DNA from: Dyella sp. SG609
Lineage (GTDB): Bacteria; Pseudomonadota; Gammaproteobacteria; Xanthomonadales; Rhodanobacteraceae
Assembly: GCF_012275375.1 (NCBI RefSeq)
Contig: NZ_JAAZQJ010000018.1
Span: 1-48,492 of the forward strand
Direction of reading: 5' to 3'
DNA length: 48,492 nt
Both the position numbers and the translations under genes were made by a program. The number at the start of each line of letters is the position of its first letter. The first letter of the stretch is position 1. Shown in pieces: positions 36,395 to 47,967 of the stretch. The notes beneath the pieces were generated by a model. It was not told the DNA's origin and ran no database searches. It saw only the letters and a program-made list of their open reading frames with translations.

Positions 36395-39232
36395 GTGAGC
36401 ACAAATCTGATTCGCGAGTTCTTCGATTCGTCCCAGCTCGCCGGCGGCAACGCCGATTACGTAGAGCAGTTGTATGAGTCCTGGCTGGCCGACCCCGCGT
36501 CGGTCCCCGCCGAATGGAACCAGTATTTCGGGACCTTCAAAGGCCGCGAATCCGGTGACGTTCCGCACTCCGCGGCGATCGCCCGCATCGAAGCCGCGCA
36601 GAAGCAGCGCGCCGTGGGCGTCGCCGCCCCCGTCGACGACGAGCACGCGCGCAAGCAGGCCGCGGTGCTGCGCATCCTTACCGCCTACCGCTCGCGCGGC
36701 CACCTGGCCGCCGACCTCGATCCGCTGGGCCTGGCCGAGAAGCTGCCGGCGCCGGACCTGGGCCTGGCCTTCCACGGCCTGAGCGACGCCGACCTCGACA
36801 CCGAATTCGACTGCGGCAACTTCGCCGGCGGCGGCCAGCGCATGAAGCTGCGCGAGCTGCTGGCGCGCCTGAAGAAGGTGTATGCCGGCACCATCGGCGC
36901 CGAGTTCATGCACATCAGCAACCATGAGCAGCGCAACTGGATCTACACCCGCCTGGAAAAGGCCGGCGGCAGCGCCGGGCTGGACCCGGCCGGCAAGCGG
37001 CGCGTGCTGGCGGGCCTCACCGCCGCCGAGGGCCTGGAGCGCTACCTGCACACCAAGTACGTGGGCCAGAAGCGCTTCTCGCTGGAAGGCGGCGACAGCC
37101 TGATCCCGATGGTGGACGAGGTGGTGCGCACGGCCGGCGACAACGGCATCAAGGAAGTCGTGGTCGGCATGGCCCACCGCGGCCGCCTGAACATGCTGGT
37201 CAATATCCTGGGCAAGCCGCCGAAGACGCTGTTCAACGAGTTCGAAGGCAAGTTCGAGCACCCGGACGACCCGGCCCACTCCGGCGACGTGAAGTACCAC
37301 ATGGGCTTCTCCGCCGACGTCAAGACGCCCAACGGCGGCGTGCACGTGGCGCTGGCGTTCAATCCGTCGCACCTGGAGATCGTCAACCCGGTGGTGGCCG
37401 GCTCGGTGCATTCGCGCCAGATCCGCCGCCGCGACAGCGAGCGCCAGCAGTCCATGGCCGTGCTGATCCACGGCGACGCCGCCCTGGCCGGCCAGGGCGT
37501 GAACATGGAGCTGTTCAACATGTCGCAGGCGCGCGGCTTCCGCATCGGCGGCACGCTGCACATCGTGGTGAACAACCAGGTGGGCTTCACCACCTCCAAT
37601 CCGCAGGACGCGCGCTCCACGCTGTACTGCACCGACCTGGCCAAGATGGTCAACGCGCCGGTGCTGCACGTGAACGGCGACGACCCGGAAGCGGTGATCC
37701 AGGCCACCCGCCTGGTCTACGACTTCCGCAAGCAGTTCCGCAAGGACGTGGTGATCGACCTGGTCTGCTACCGCCGCCACGGCCATAACGAGGCCGACGA
37801 GCCGGCCGCGACCCAGCCGGTGATGTACCAGATCATCCGCGCCCGCCCGACCACGCGCGACCTGTACGCGCAGGCCCTGGTCAAGGAAGGCGTGATCGCC
37901 GACGGCGACGCCCAGAAGATGGTCGACGAGTACCGCTCGCGCCTGGAAGCCGGCGACCCGATGACCGAGCTGACCAGCGCCCTGGTCAAGGACATCGAGG
38001 TGGACTGGAACCAGTTCATCGGCGGCAAGCTGTCCACCCAGGCCGACACCGGCGTGCCGAAGGCAAAGCTGGTCGAGCTGGCCAACAAGATTCTCGAAGT
38101 GCCCTCGGACACCACGCTGCAGTCGCGCGTGGCCAAGATCTACGACGACCGCCGCAAGATGGCCGCGGGCGAGCTGCCGGGCGACTGGGGCTTCGCCGAG
38201 AACCTGGCCTACGCCACCCTGGTGGACCAGAACTACAACCTGCGCCTGGTCGGCCAGGACGTGGGCCGCGGCACGTTCTTCCACCGCCACGCGGTGCTGC
38301 ACGACCAGAAGGACGGCCACACCTATATGCCGCTGGCCACGCTGCGCGACAACGCCAGCGTCGAGGTGATCGACTCGCTGCTCAGCGAAGAGGCGGTGAT
38401 GGCCTTCGAATACGGCCACGCCACCACCGACCCCTACACCCTGCACATCTGGGAAGGCCAGTTCGGCGACTTCGCCAACGGCGCCCAGGTGGTGATCGAC
38501 CAGTTCATCAGTTCCGGCGAGTCGAAGTGGAACCGCCTGTGCGGCCTGGCGCTGTTCCTGCCGCACGGTTACGAAGGCCAGGGTCCGGAGCATTCCTCCG
38601 CGCGCCTGGAGCGCTTCCTGCAGCTGTGCGCGCTGGACAACATGCAGGTCTGCGTGCCGACCACGCCGGCCCAGGCTTTCCACATGATCCGCCGCCAGAT
38701 GGTGCGCCCGACGCGCAAGCCGCTGATCGTGATGACGCCGAAGTCGCTGCTGCGCCACAAGCTGGCGATCTCCAGCCTGGACGAACTGGCCAACGGCGAA
38801 TTCCAACTGGTGATCGGCGAGCACCGCGAGCTGCCGGCCAAGAAGGTCAGGCGCGTGGTGCTGTGCTCGGGCAAGGTCTACTACGACCTGCTGGAAGACG
38901 CCGAGAAGCGGGGCCTCGCCGACGTCGCCATCGTGCGCGTCGAGCAGCTGTATCCGTTCCCGCGTCCGCAGGTCGTGGCCGAACTGGAAAAGTACGCTTC
39001 CGCCAAGGAAGTGATCTGGTGCCAGGAAGAACCCATGAACCAGGGCGCCTGGTTCCAGATCCGCCACCACCTGCAGGCCTGCGTCAACGCCAAGCAGAGC
39101 CTCTCCTACGCCGGCCGCGCCCGCTCGCCGGCGCCGGCTGCCGGCCACCTCAATACCCACGTCGCCGAACAGGCGGCACTCGTCGAGCAGGCGCTGGTCG
39201 CGCCGATCGGCACCGACCACGCTGCGGAGTAA
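36395..39232 (+). CDS. sucA: 2-oxoglutarate dehydrogenase E1 component
   Basis: This 945-aa thiamine-diphosphate enzyme decarboxylates 2-oxoglutarate. Visible family features are the N-terminal FFDSSQLAGGNADYVEQLY (E2-binding), HGDAALAGQGV, the VVNNQVGFTTS segment and the C-terminal EPMNQGAWFQIRHHL. Length (930-945) is typical. The GTG start follows GGTGAC rather than a clear ribosome binding site. It is the first gene of sucA-sucB-lpd; sucB starts six bp after its stop codon. Confidence 0.97.
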   Translation: MSTNLIREFFDSSQLAGGNADYVEQLYESWLADPASVPAEWNQYFGTFKGRESGDVPHSAAIARIEAAQKQRAVGVAAPVDDEHARKQAAVLRILTAYRSRGHLAADLDPLGLAEKLPAPDLGLAFHGLSDADLDTEFDCGNFAGGGQRMKLRELLARLKKVYAGTIGAEFMHISNHEQRNWIYTRLEKAGGSAGLDPAGKRRVLAGLTAAEGLERYLHTKYVGQKRFSLEGGDSLIPMVDEVVRTAGDNGIKEVVVGMAHRGRLNMLVNILGKPPKTLFNEFEGKFEHPDDPAHSGDVKYHMGFSADVKTPNGGVHVALAFNPSHLEIVNPVVAGSVHSRQIRRRDSERQQSMAVLIHGDAALAGQGVNMELFNMSQARGFRIGGTLHIVVNNQVGFTTSNPQDARSTLYCTDLAKMVNAPVLHVNGDDPEAVIQATRLVYDFRKQFRKDVVIDLVCYRRHGHNEADEPAATQPVMYQIIRARPTTRDLYAQALVKEGVIADGDAQKMVDEYRSRLEAGDPMTELTSALVKDIEVDWNQFIGGKLSTQADTGVPKAKLVELANKILEVPSDTTLQSRVAKIYDDRRKMAAGELPGDWGFAENLAYATLVDQNYNLRLVGQDVGRGTFFHRHAVLHDQKDGHTYMPLATLRDNASVEVIDSLLSEEAVMAFEYGHATTDPYTLHIWEGQFGDFANGAQVVIDQFISSGESKWNRLCGLALFLPHGYEGQGPEHSSARLERFLQLCALDNMQVCVPTTPAQAFHMIRRQMVRPTRKPLIVMTPKSLLRHKLAISSLDELANGEFQLVIGEHRELPAKKVRRVVLCSGKVYYDLLEDAEKRGLADVAIVRVEQLYPFPRPQVVAELEKYASAKEVIWCQEEPMNQGAWFQIRHHLQACVNAKQSLSYAGRARSPAPAAGHLNTHVAEQAALVEQALVAPIGTDHAAE

Positions 39233-39238
39233 GACCCG

Positions 39239-40434
<1,196 letters not shown>

Positions 40435-40444
<10 letters not shown>

Positions 40445-40466
40445 TCGCCTTTGCGATCAAAGACCG
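40435..40466 (+). terminator. Perfect 14-bp hairpin across the sucB stop codon
   Basis: CGGTCTTTGATCGC pairs perfectly with GCGATCAAAGACCG around the loop CTTT; the stop codon of sucB lies at 40442-40444. There is no T tract after it, so it is an mRNA-processing or stability element, a partial terminator, or a barrier between sucAB and lpd. Confidence 0.6.
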
Positions 40467-42050
<1,584 letters not shown>

Positions 42051-42117
42051 GGTCAGGACGACCTCATCCCGGACGGCGCGGGCTGCGCGTCGAGCCGGGA
42101 TCCAGGCATCACCGGCG

Positions 42118-42155
42118 CGGCCCGTCCATGGCGACATGGGCGGGCCGTCCGTTTT
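42118..42155. terminator. Hairpin terminator after lpdA
   Basis: CGGCCCGTCCATG pairs with CATGGGCGGGCCG (one wobble) around GCGA, followed by TCCGTTTT. A plausible rho-independent terminator with a modest T tract on the plus strand. Confidence 0.6.
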
Positions 42156-42238
42156 CGGGGACAGCTCCGAAAAGCCGGCTTCCTTCACATCCCCGCGACC
42201 TGCCGTCGCCCCCTAATTCCTTTTCCCCGGAGACCCCC

Positions 42239-42835
42239 ATGCCCCAGCCCACCGCCATCTGCGTCTATTGCGGCTCGAGCCCGGGCGGCTCGCCGGAATA
42301 CACCGAGCAGGCGCGCGCCTTCGGCGCCGAGATGGCGCGGCGCGGCATCGCCCTGGTCTACGGCGGCGGCAAGGTCGGCCTGATGGGCACGGTGGCCGAT
42401 GCGGTACTGGCGGGCGGCGGCAAGGTGATCGGGGTGATCCCGCGCCAGCTGGTGGAGCGCGAAGTGGCGCACGCGGGCCTGAGCGAACTGGAAGTGGTCG
42501 AGACCATGCACCAGCGCAAGACCCGCATGTTCGAGCGCTCCGACGCCTTCGTCGCCCTGCCCGGCGGCTTCGGCACCATGGACGAGATGTTCGAGATGCT
42601 GACCTGGGCGCAGCTGGGCCTGCACAGCTTCCCTTGCGCCTTTCTCGACGTGCGCGGCTACTATCGCCAGCTGCGCGGCATGCTCGACCACATGGTGGAC
42701 GAGCGCTTCGTGCGCGCCGAGCAGCGCGACAGCGTGTGGTTCGGCGACAGCATGGAAAAACTGTTCCACTGGATGGAGCACTACCAGGGCCACTACAGCC
42801 CCAAGTGGATCGACCGCAGCAGCGTCGAAGCCTGA
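42239..42835 (+). CDS. LOG-family nucleoside 5'-monophosphate phosphoribohydrolase
   Basis: This 198-aa Rossmann-like protein carries the LOG family motif PGGFGTMDE (108-116) and the segment YGGGKVGLMG near residues 41-50. LOG proteins release a free base from nucleoside monophosphates, cytokinin-like or AMP/pyrimidine substrates; bacterial ones are often mis-annotated as lysine decarboxylases. The biological role in non-plant-associated bacteria is not clear. It is preceded by GGAG seven bases upstream. The next gene starts 23 bp after its stop. Confidence 0.9.
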   Translation: MPQPTAICVYCGSSPGGSPEYTEQARAFGAEMARRGIALVYGGGKVGLMGTVADAVLAGGGKVIGVIPRQLVEREVAHAGLSELEVVETMHQRKTRMFERSDAFVALPGGFGTMDEMFEMLTWAQLGLHSFPCAFLDVRGYYRQLRGMLDHMVDERFVRAEQRDSVWFGDSMEKLFHWMEHYQGHYSPKWIDRSSVEA

Positions 42836-42858
42836 CCCATCCTTCCGGACGCCACGCC

Positions 42859-43857
42859 ATGAGCGACATCGAGTTCCGCGCCTTCCGTATCCACAACGAC
42901 GGCTCCGGCTATCGCGGCGGCATCGAAACCATGAGCACCGCCGCGCTCAGCGCCGGCCAGGTGCTGGTGAAGACGGCCTGGTCCTCGGTCAACTTCAAGG
43001 ATGCATTGGCCGGCACCGGCAAGGGCAAGATCCTGCGCCAGTACCCGCTCAACGGCGGCATCGATGCGGCCGGCATCGTGGTGGCTTCCACCGACCCCAA
43101 GTTCAAGGAAGGCGATGCGGTGCTGTGCACCGGCAGCGGCCTTTCCGAAGTGCGCGACGGCGGCTACGGCGAATACGCGCGCTTCGACGCGCACTGGACC
43201 ATCCCCCTGCCCGCCGGCCTCAGCTTGCGCGAAAGCATGGTGCTGGGCACCGCCGGCTTCACCGCCGCGCTGGCCCTGCTGCAGATGGAAGACAACCGCC
43301 AGACGCCGGCGCTGGGTCCGATCGCCGTCACCGGCGCCTCCGGCGGCGTGGGCATGCTGGCGATCGACATGTTCAGCCGCGCCGGCTACGACGTGCATGC
43401 GATCAGCGGCAAGGCCGACCATTTCGACTTCCTGCGCAGCCTCGGCGCCAGCGCCTGCATCGATCGCCACGAGCTGGTGTTCAGCGGCAAGCCGATGGAT
43501 TCGGCGCGCTTCGGCGGCGCCCTGGACAACGTCGGCGGCGCCATGCTGGCCGGCCTGCTGCCGCTGGTGGCGCCCTACGGCAACGTGGCGATCTGCGGCA
43601 ATGCGGGCGGCATCGCGTTCGACAGCACGGTGATGCCTTTCATCATCCGCGGCGTCAACCTGCTGGGCGTGGCCTCGGCCGGCACCGCGCGGGACCAGCG
43701 CGAGCGCGTATGGGAAAAGCTGGCGGGCGAGTGGAAACCGCGGCACCTCGACCGGATCGCCACTCGCGAAGTGAGCCTGGATGAGCTGCCGGGCGTTTTC
43801 GAGCGCATGCTGGCAGGCGACTCGTTCGGGCGCACAGTTGTGAGACTTGAAGTGTAA
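42859..43857 (+). CDS. AcuI/YhdH-type MDR quinone oxidoreductase
   Basis: This 332-aa medium-chain dehydrogenase/reductase has the catalytic-domain segment SVNFKDALAGTGKGKILRQYP and the NADPH motif TGASGGVGMLAIDMFSRAGY, typical of the YhdH/AcuI group. AcuI reduces acrylyl-CoA to propionyl-CoA with NADPH, protecting cells against acrylate. No zinc-ligand cysteines are evident, consistent with a zinc-less enzyme. It follows the LOG gene with 23 bp between them. A role in acrylate detoxification is known for the family, not shown here. Confidence 0.88.
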   Translation: MSDIEFRAFRIHNDGSGYRGGIETMSTAALSAGQVLVKTAWSSVNFKDALAGTGKGKILRQYPLNGGIDAAGIVVASTDPKFKEGDAVLCTGSGLSEVRDGGYGEYARFDAHWTIPLPAGLSLRESMVLGTAGFTAALALLQMEDNRQTPALGPIAVTGASGGVGMLAIDMFSRAGYDVHAISGKADHFDFLRSLGASACIDRHELVFSGKPMDSARFGGALDNVGGAMLAGLLPLVAPYGNVAICGNAGGIAFDSTVMPFIIRGVNLLGVASAGTARDQRERVWEKLAGEWKPRHLDRIATREVSLDELPGVFERMLAGDSFGRTVVRLEV

Positions 43858-43875
43858 AGCCCAAGCTGAACCGAC

Positions 43876-43904
43876 TTGGAAGAGCCGCTAGCGCGGCTTA
43901 GAAT
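43876..43904 (+). promoter_or_regulatory. Sigma-70-type promoter of the PilH-like gene
   Basis: TTGGAA (43876-43881) and TAGAAT (43899-43904) are separated by exactly 17 bp. The leader is about 30 nt with AAGGGG before the ATG at 43942. Confidence 0.65.
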
Positions 43905-43941
43905 CCTTCGAAACACGAAACAACAAGGGGACTCCCACCTT

Positions 43942-44307
43942 ATGGCACGTATTCTGATCGTCGACGATTCGCCGTCGCAGTTGCTGGGCATCAAGCGCAT
44001 CGTCGAGAAGCTGGGGCACGAGACCCTGACTGCGGAAGACGGCGCCGCCGGCGTGGAGGTGGCCAAGCGCGAGAAGCCCGACCTCATCCTGATGGACGTG
44101 GTCATGCCCAATCTCAACGGCTTCCAGGCCACGCGCACCATCAGCAAGGATCCGGAAACGCAGCACATCCCGGTGATCCTGGTGACCACCAAGGACCAGG
44201 AAACCGACAAGGTGTGGGGCCTGCGCCAGGGTGCGAAGGCCTATGTGACCAAGCCGATCAAGGAAGAAGAGCTGGTGGAGACGCTGAAGGGTCTGCTGCC
44301 GGCCTGA
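43942..44307 (+). CDS. pilH: CheY-like single-domain response regulator (PilH-like)
   Basis: This 121-aa receiver domain has D8/D9, phospho-acceptor D52, T82/T83 and K104, the complete CheY set. Its sequence, MARILIVDDSPSQLLGIKRI, matches the PilH/PilG-type regulators of twitching motility rather than enterobacterial CheY. The rest of the pil-chp cluster is not in the window, so the assignment is by sequence alone. The upstream promoter and downstream terminator show it is transcribed as a single gene. A different orphan receiver remains possible. Confidence 0.82.
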   Translation: MARILIVDDSPSQLLGIKRIVEKLGHETLTAEDGAAGVEVAKREKPDLILMDVVMPNLNGFQATRTISKDPETQHIPVILVTTKDQETDKVWGLRQGAKAYVTKPIKEEELVETLKGLLPA

Positions 44308-44334
44308 ACTCATCGGGCAAAGCAGTACAGAAAA

Positions 44335-44360
44335 ACGGCGCCCTGGGGCGCCGTTTTTTT
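44335..44360 (+). terminator. Strong rho-independent terminator
   Basis: ACGGCGCC and GGCGCCGT flank the tetraloop CTGG and are followed by a run of seven T. It ends the PilH-like transcript. Confidence 0.92.
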
Positions 44361-44391
44361 ATTGATGATTGCCTCGGTACTTAATCCTGAT

Positions 44392-44511
44392 TCCTTCTCC
44401 CACCGGGAGAAGGTGCCGGCAGGCGGATGAGGGTTCGGCCGGAGCCGTGCGCATCACTCTTGCGCTCCGCCCGTACCCTCACCCCAACCCCTCTCCCGGT
44501 GGGAGAGGGGC
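44392..44511. repeat. Repeat family B, copy 3
   Basis: Outer hairpins CTTCTCCCACCGGGAGAAGG and CTCTCCCGGTGGGAGAGG flank a central inverted pair (GGGTTCGG and GCTCCGCCCG). It resembles 17952-18088 and 24143-24303 and lies between the terminator and cbpA. Confidence 0.75.
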
Positions 44512-44516
44512 TTTAA

Positions 44517-45416
44517 TCAACGCCGCGGATCGAATCCTTCGAACTCATCGCGCAACGCCTCATAGGCTTTTTTCTGCGCCTCCGACTCCGCCGCCGGCGC
44601 ACGGATCGACAGTTCCACCAGCTGGTCGCCCGGATGCGCTCCCGGCAGGCCACGCCCCTTCAGGCGCAGCTTGCGGCCCGACTGCGAGCCGGCGGGGATG
44701 CGCAGGTCCACGGTGCCGGCCAGGGTCGGCACCGGCACGGTGGCGCCCAGGGCGGCTTCCCAGGGGGCGATGGGCAGCACGTGGAGCACGTTGCGGCCGT
44801 CCAGGCGGAAGCGCGCGTCGTCGCGGAACTGCACTTCCAGCAGCAGGTCGCCGCTGGGGCCGCCGCCGCGGCCGGGGTGGCCCTGGCCGGACAGGCGGAT
44901 CACCTGGCCGGGCTGGATGCCGGCGGGGATCTTCACTTCCAGCACGCGCTCGTTGCCGCTGCCGTCGTGCAGGGCCACGCGCGTGCGGCCGCCGTCGAAA
45001 GCGGTCTGCAGCTCGATCTGCACCTGCGCCTGGATGTCGCTGCCGCGGCTGGCGCGGGCCTGGCCGTGCGCGCCGCCGGCCGCGCGGCCGAACAGGCTTT
45101 CGAAGAAGTCGCTGAAATCGCCGCCGCCACCGCCGCCGAAATCGAAGTTCTGGCCCTGGCCCCAGCCCGGCGGCGGACGGAACTGTTCGCCGCCGCGGTA
45201 GCCGCCGGCGCGCAGGTTGTCGTAGGCGCGGCGCTTTTCCGGATCGCGCAGCACTTCGTTGGCCTCGTTGATGGCCTTGAACTTCTCCTCGGCGCCCGCG
45301 TCCTTGTTCTTGTCCGGATGGTATTTGCGGGCGAGCTTGCGATAGGCCGCCTTGATCTCGGCCTCGCTGGCGTCCGCTTTCACGCCCAGGGTGTCGTAAT
45401 AGTCTTTGAATTCCAC
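44517..45416 (-). CDS. cbpA: DnaJ-like co-chaperone CbpA
   Basis: This 299-aa protein has a J domain (residues ~3-70) with the HPD motif in KYHPDKN, a glycine-rich linker ([11 protein letters not shown]) and two C-terminal beta-barrel substrate-binding domains; no zinc-finger is present, so it is the CbpA type rather than DnaJ. It stimulates DnaK ATPase activity. The start is a GTG at 45416 with GGGAG five bases upstream; the first ATG frame extends further but lacks a signal. It lies downstream of hsp20 in the same direction, with a strong hairpin between them. Confidence 0.9.
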   Translation of the reverse strand: MEFKDYYDTLGVKADASEAEIKAAYRKLARKYHPDKNKDAGAEEKFKAINEANEVLRDPEKRRAYDNLRAGGYRGGEQFRPPPGWGQGQNFDFGGGGGGDFSDFFESLFGRAAGGAHGQARASRGSDIQAQVQIELQTAFDGGRTRVALHDGSGNERVLEVKIPAGIQPGQVIRLSGQGHPGRGGGPSGDLLLEVQFRDDARFRLDGRNVLHVLPIAPWEAALGATVPVPTLAGTVDLRIPAGSQSGRKLRLKGRGLPGAHPGDQLVELSIRAPAAESEAQKKAYEALRDEFEGFDPRR

Positions 45417-45458
45417 TGCCACTCCCGCCAATGGCTGCTGCAAGTCCAAACAACGCGG

Positions 45459-45494
45459 ACGGCCCGCCACGGATCATGGTCCGTGGCGGGCCGT
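45459..45494. other. Perfect 15-bp hairpin between hsp20 and cbpA
   Basis: The 15-base arms 45459-45473 and 45480-45494 are perfectly complementary with a six-base loop. On the minus strand the 3' side has only a short T-containing tract, so it is at best a partial terminator that could set the hsp20/cbpA ratio, or an RNA-processing site. Confidence 0.6.
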
Positions 45495-45526
45495 AGCCGC
45501 AACACGCAAGCGTCTGATGTGCGCGC

Positions 45527-45955
45527 TTAGTGCGTGGTTTCGATGGTGATGCGGCGCGGCGCGCTCTCGGCCCGCTTGGGGATCGACACTTCCAGCACGC
45601 CGTGGCGGCCATGCGCGGTGATGCCTTCCGCATCGGCGCTGTCCGGCAGCGCGAAGCGGCGCAGGAAGGCGCCGTGCGCGCGCTCCACGCGGGTGTGGCG
45701 CTCGCCCTCGGCCGGGGCCTCCTGCTTGCGCTCGCCCTTGATGGTGAGCACGCCCTTGTCCATGCTCACTTCGATGCCGGCCGGGTCGATGCCCGGGATG
45801 TCGGCCAGAATCACGAAGCGCTTGTCGTCTTCCTTGATGTCCACGCGCGGCGCCCACTGCGCCTCGCCGGTGTTGGCATTGACGGGCTGCTCCACTTGGA
45901 ACAGATGGTCGCCCAGGCGCTGCCGGGGCCAGGAAAGCGTACGTCCCAGATACAT
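45527..45955 (-). CDS. Small heat-shock protein, Hsp20 family
   Basis: This 142-aa protein has an alpha-crystallin domain (residues ~38-128) with the VDIKEDDKRFVILADIPGID strand region, ERRHG-like loop replaced by RKQEAPAEGERHTRVE and the final GVLEVSIPKR strand. It acts as an ATP-independent holdase for unfolded proteins. A sigma-32-type promoter lies about 50 bp upstream. The cbpA gene follows on the same strand, which fits shared heat induction. The start at 45955 is the only reasonable ATG. Confidence 0.92.
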   Translation of the reverse strand: MYLGRTLSWPRQRLGDHLFQVEQPVNANTGEAQWAPRVDIKEDDKRFVILADIPGIDPAGIEVSMDKGVLTIKGERKQEAPAEGERHTRVERAHGAFLRRFALPDSADAEGITAHGRHGVLEVSIPKRAESAPRRITIETTH

Positions 45956-46002
45956 GGTGAATCCTCGAACAGGTTTGCGGTGCCATCACCGCCTGCCTGG
46001 AT

Positions 46003-46030
46003 AGATAGGTGCACGCCGCGGCGATTCAAG
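46003..46030 (-). promoter_or_regulatory. Sigma-32 (heat-shock) type promoter of hsp20
   Basis: On the minus strand, CTTGAAT (46024-46030) is followed after 14 bp by CCTATCT (46003-46009). These match the RpoH consensus CTTGAAA and CCCATNT with one mismatch each. It lies about 50 bp upstream of the hsp20 start. Confidence 0.75.
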
Positions 46031-46107
46031 ATGACCAGCCAAGACGACAGCCGCGGCCCCGAGGCGCTAGCATCCCCGCGTTTACCCTTTCTGCAGAGTG
46101 CGTTCCC

Positions 46108-46596
46108 ATGACCACGATCCAGCCCGGCCAGGCCCTGCCCGACCTCGAGATCAAAGCCATCGTCGACGGCCAGATCGAAACCCGCCAGACCGCCGCGCTG
46201 TTCGGCCAGCACAAAGTGGTGCTGTTCGCCGTGCCCGGCGCGTTCACGCCGACCTGCTCCAACAAGCATCTGCCCGGCTACGTGCAGCGCTTCGCGCAAT
46301 TCCAGCAGCGCGGCATCGACGTGATCTGCATGGCGGTCAACGATGCCTATGTGATGCAGGCCTGGGCACGCGACCAGAAGGTGCCGCCCGGCATGCTGAT
46401 GCTGGCCGACGGCAATGGCAGTTTCACCCGCGCGCTGGGGCTGGAACTCGACGGCGCTTCGTATGGCATGGGCCTGCGTTCGCGCCGCTTCGCGCTGTAT
46501 GCGGAGAACGGCGTGGTGCGGCAGCTGCAGGTGGAAGCGCCGGGCGAATTTCGCGTGTCCAGTGCCGAAGCGATGCTGGCCGCACTGGACGCTTAG
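46108..46596 (+). CDS. Prx5-type peroxiredoxin
   Basis: This 162-aa peroxiredoxin of the PRX5/AhpE-like class carries the peroxidatic Cys50 in PGAFTPTCS and Cys74 in ICMAV, the latter being a possible resolving Cys. It reduces hydroperoxides, using glutathione or glutaredoxin in related proteins. The start at 46108 is preferred; the longer frame to 46009 overlaps the hsp20 promoter region and is rejected. It is divergent from hsp20. No dedicated OxyR site was recognised. Confidence 0.92.
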   Translation: MTTIQPGQALPDLEIKAIVDGQIETRQTAALFGQHKVVLFAVPGAFTPTCSNKHLPGYVQRFAQFQQRGIDVICMAVNDAYVMQAWARDQKVPPGMLMLADGNGSFTRALGLELDGASYGMGLRSRRFALYAENGVVRQLQVEAPGEFRVSSAEAMLAALDA

Positions 46597-46617
46597 CAAC
46601 CTCTCGGTACCGACCGG

Positions 46618-46651
46618 CGTAGGTTGGGGTGAGCCGCAGGCGAACCCCAAC
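46618..46651. repeat. Repeat family A, half copy
   Basis: A single arm identical to the left arm of copy 3 (34342-34375), but the right arm is missing. It follows the peroxiredoxin gene and precedes an M23-like gene in tandem. The loss of one arm suggests decay or a deletion. Confidence 0.8.
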
Positions 46652-46744
46652 ACCGTGGGGCGCCCGCCATTGGTCATGGTGTGTGGGCACTAGCGCGCCG
46701 CTTCGTGGTCTCCCACATTGGCCGGCATCGCCATCGGGGGACTC

Positions 46745-47950
46745 ATGAAATCCGCTTCGACGTTCGGCCAGCTCCTTCCCTTCGCCATCGCGCTTCTCGG
46801 CATGTCGCTATCCCCCGCCTTCGCGCAGCGCGCCCCCGTCGTGCAGACCTTCGACCTGCGCGTGCCGTGGCAACCTCAGCCGGTCAAGGTCAACGGCCAA
46901 TGGCAGCTGCTGTACGAGCTGCACGTGGACAACTACGCCGCCGACCCGCTGCAGCCGAAGCAACTGCGCGTGCTCGATGCCGACAACGGCCACGTGCTGC
47001 GCGACTACGACGAAACCGCTCTGCGCGCGCTGCTCGGCGGGCCGGGCATGTCCGGCAAGAAAGGCGATGCGACGATCGCGCCGGGCGCGCATGCCGTGGT
47101 GTATCTCAACCTGAGCTTCGACGAAGCGCCGGCGGACCTGCATCTCACCCACGAACTCAGCGCAGCACGCGACGACGGTACGGCGGTGCAGGCGCAAGGC
47201 GGCCAGCTCACGCTGCGGCATGGGCCCGCACCCGTGGTGTTCTCGCCGCCGCTGCGCGGTGGCTACTGGGTCGCCATCTACGACAGCGCCTGGCCGCGCG
47301 GCCATCGCCGCACGCTGTACGCGGTGAACGGCGCGGTGCACGTGCCCGGACGCTTCGCCGTCGACTGGATCAAGGTCGACGCGCAGGGCCGCTACACCCA
47401 GGGCGATCCCACCGACAAGAACCACTGGCTCGGCTACGGCGAAGAAGTGCTGGCTGTAGCGGACGGCAGGATCGCCGCGGCGCTGGACGGCATGCCGGAG
47501 CCGGCCAAAGTCGACCCCGGCAAACCCACCCGAGTGCCGCTGCAGGACGCCACCGGCAACTACGTGAGCCTGGACCTGGGCAGTGGGCACTACGTGTTCT
47601 ACGAGCACCTGAAGACCGGCAGCATCACGGTGAAAGGCGGCCAGGCAGTGCATCGCGGCGACGTGATCGGACGCCTCGGCTACACCGGTGAAACCACCGG
47701 CCCGCATCTGCATATGCATGTCGCCGACGCGAACGTGCCGCTGGATGCGGAGGGCCTGCCTTATGCGTTCGACCAGTTCGGCTGGGTCGGCAGCTATGCC
47801 TCGATCGGCGATTTCGGCGAGCAGAAACACTGGCTGCCGTCGGCCAGCGTCATGGTGCGCCGAGGAGAACTGCCGGCGCCGCTGTCGGTGCTGAGCTTTA
47901 CGCCGCCGTATGTCTTCAAAGCAGTATCCCCGACGACGAAATCGCCTTGA
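46745..47950 (+). CDS. Exported M23-family (LytM-like) metallopeptidase
   Basis: This 401-aa protein has a signal peptide (residues 1-27, SPAFAQ). Its C-terminal region has the M23 layout: VDWIKVD (D207), YEHLK (H288) and GPHLHMHVAD (H321 and H323). The first expected His in HxxxD is Arg203 (RFAVD), so the zinc site is partly degenerate. M23 proteins either cleave peptidoglycan cross-links or act as regulators of amidases when degenerate. The start at 46745 has GGGGG six bases upstream; a longer frame is rejected. The N-terminal domain is a beta-sandwich of unknown function. Confidence 0.82.
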   Translation: MKSASTFGQLLPFAIALLGMSLSPAFAQRAPVVQTFDLRVPWQPQPVKVNGQWQLLYELHVDNYAADPLQPKQLRVLDADNGHVLRDYDETALRALLGGPGMSGKKGDATIAPGAHAVVYLNLSFDEAPADLHLTHELSAARDDGTAVQAQGGQLTLRHGPAPVVFSPPLRGGYWVAIYDSAWPRGHRRTLYAVNGAVHVPGRFAVDWIKVDAQGRYTQGDPTDKNHWLGYGEEVLAVADGRIAAALDGMPEPAKVDPGKPTRVPLQDATGNYVSLDLGSGHYVFYEHLKTGSITVKGGQAVHRGDVIGRLGYTGETTGPHLHMHVADANVPLDAEGLPYAFDQFGWVGSYASIGDFGEQKHWLPSASVMVRRGELPAPLSVLSFTPPYVFKAVSPTTKSP

Positions 47951-47967
47951 TCGGGAAATACCTCAAG

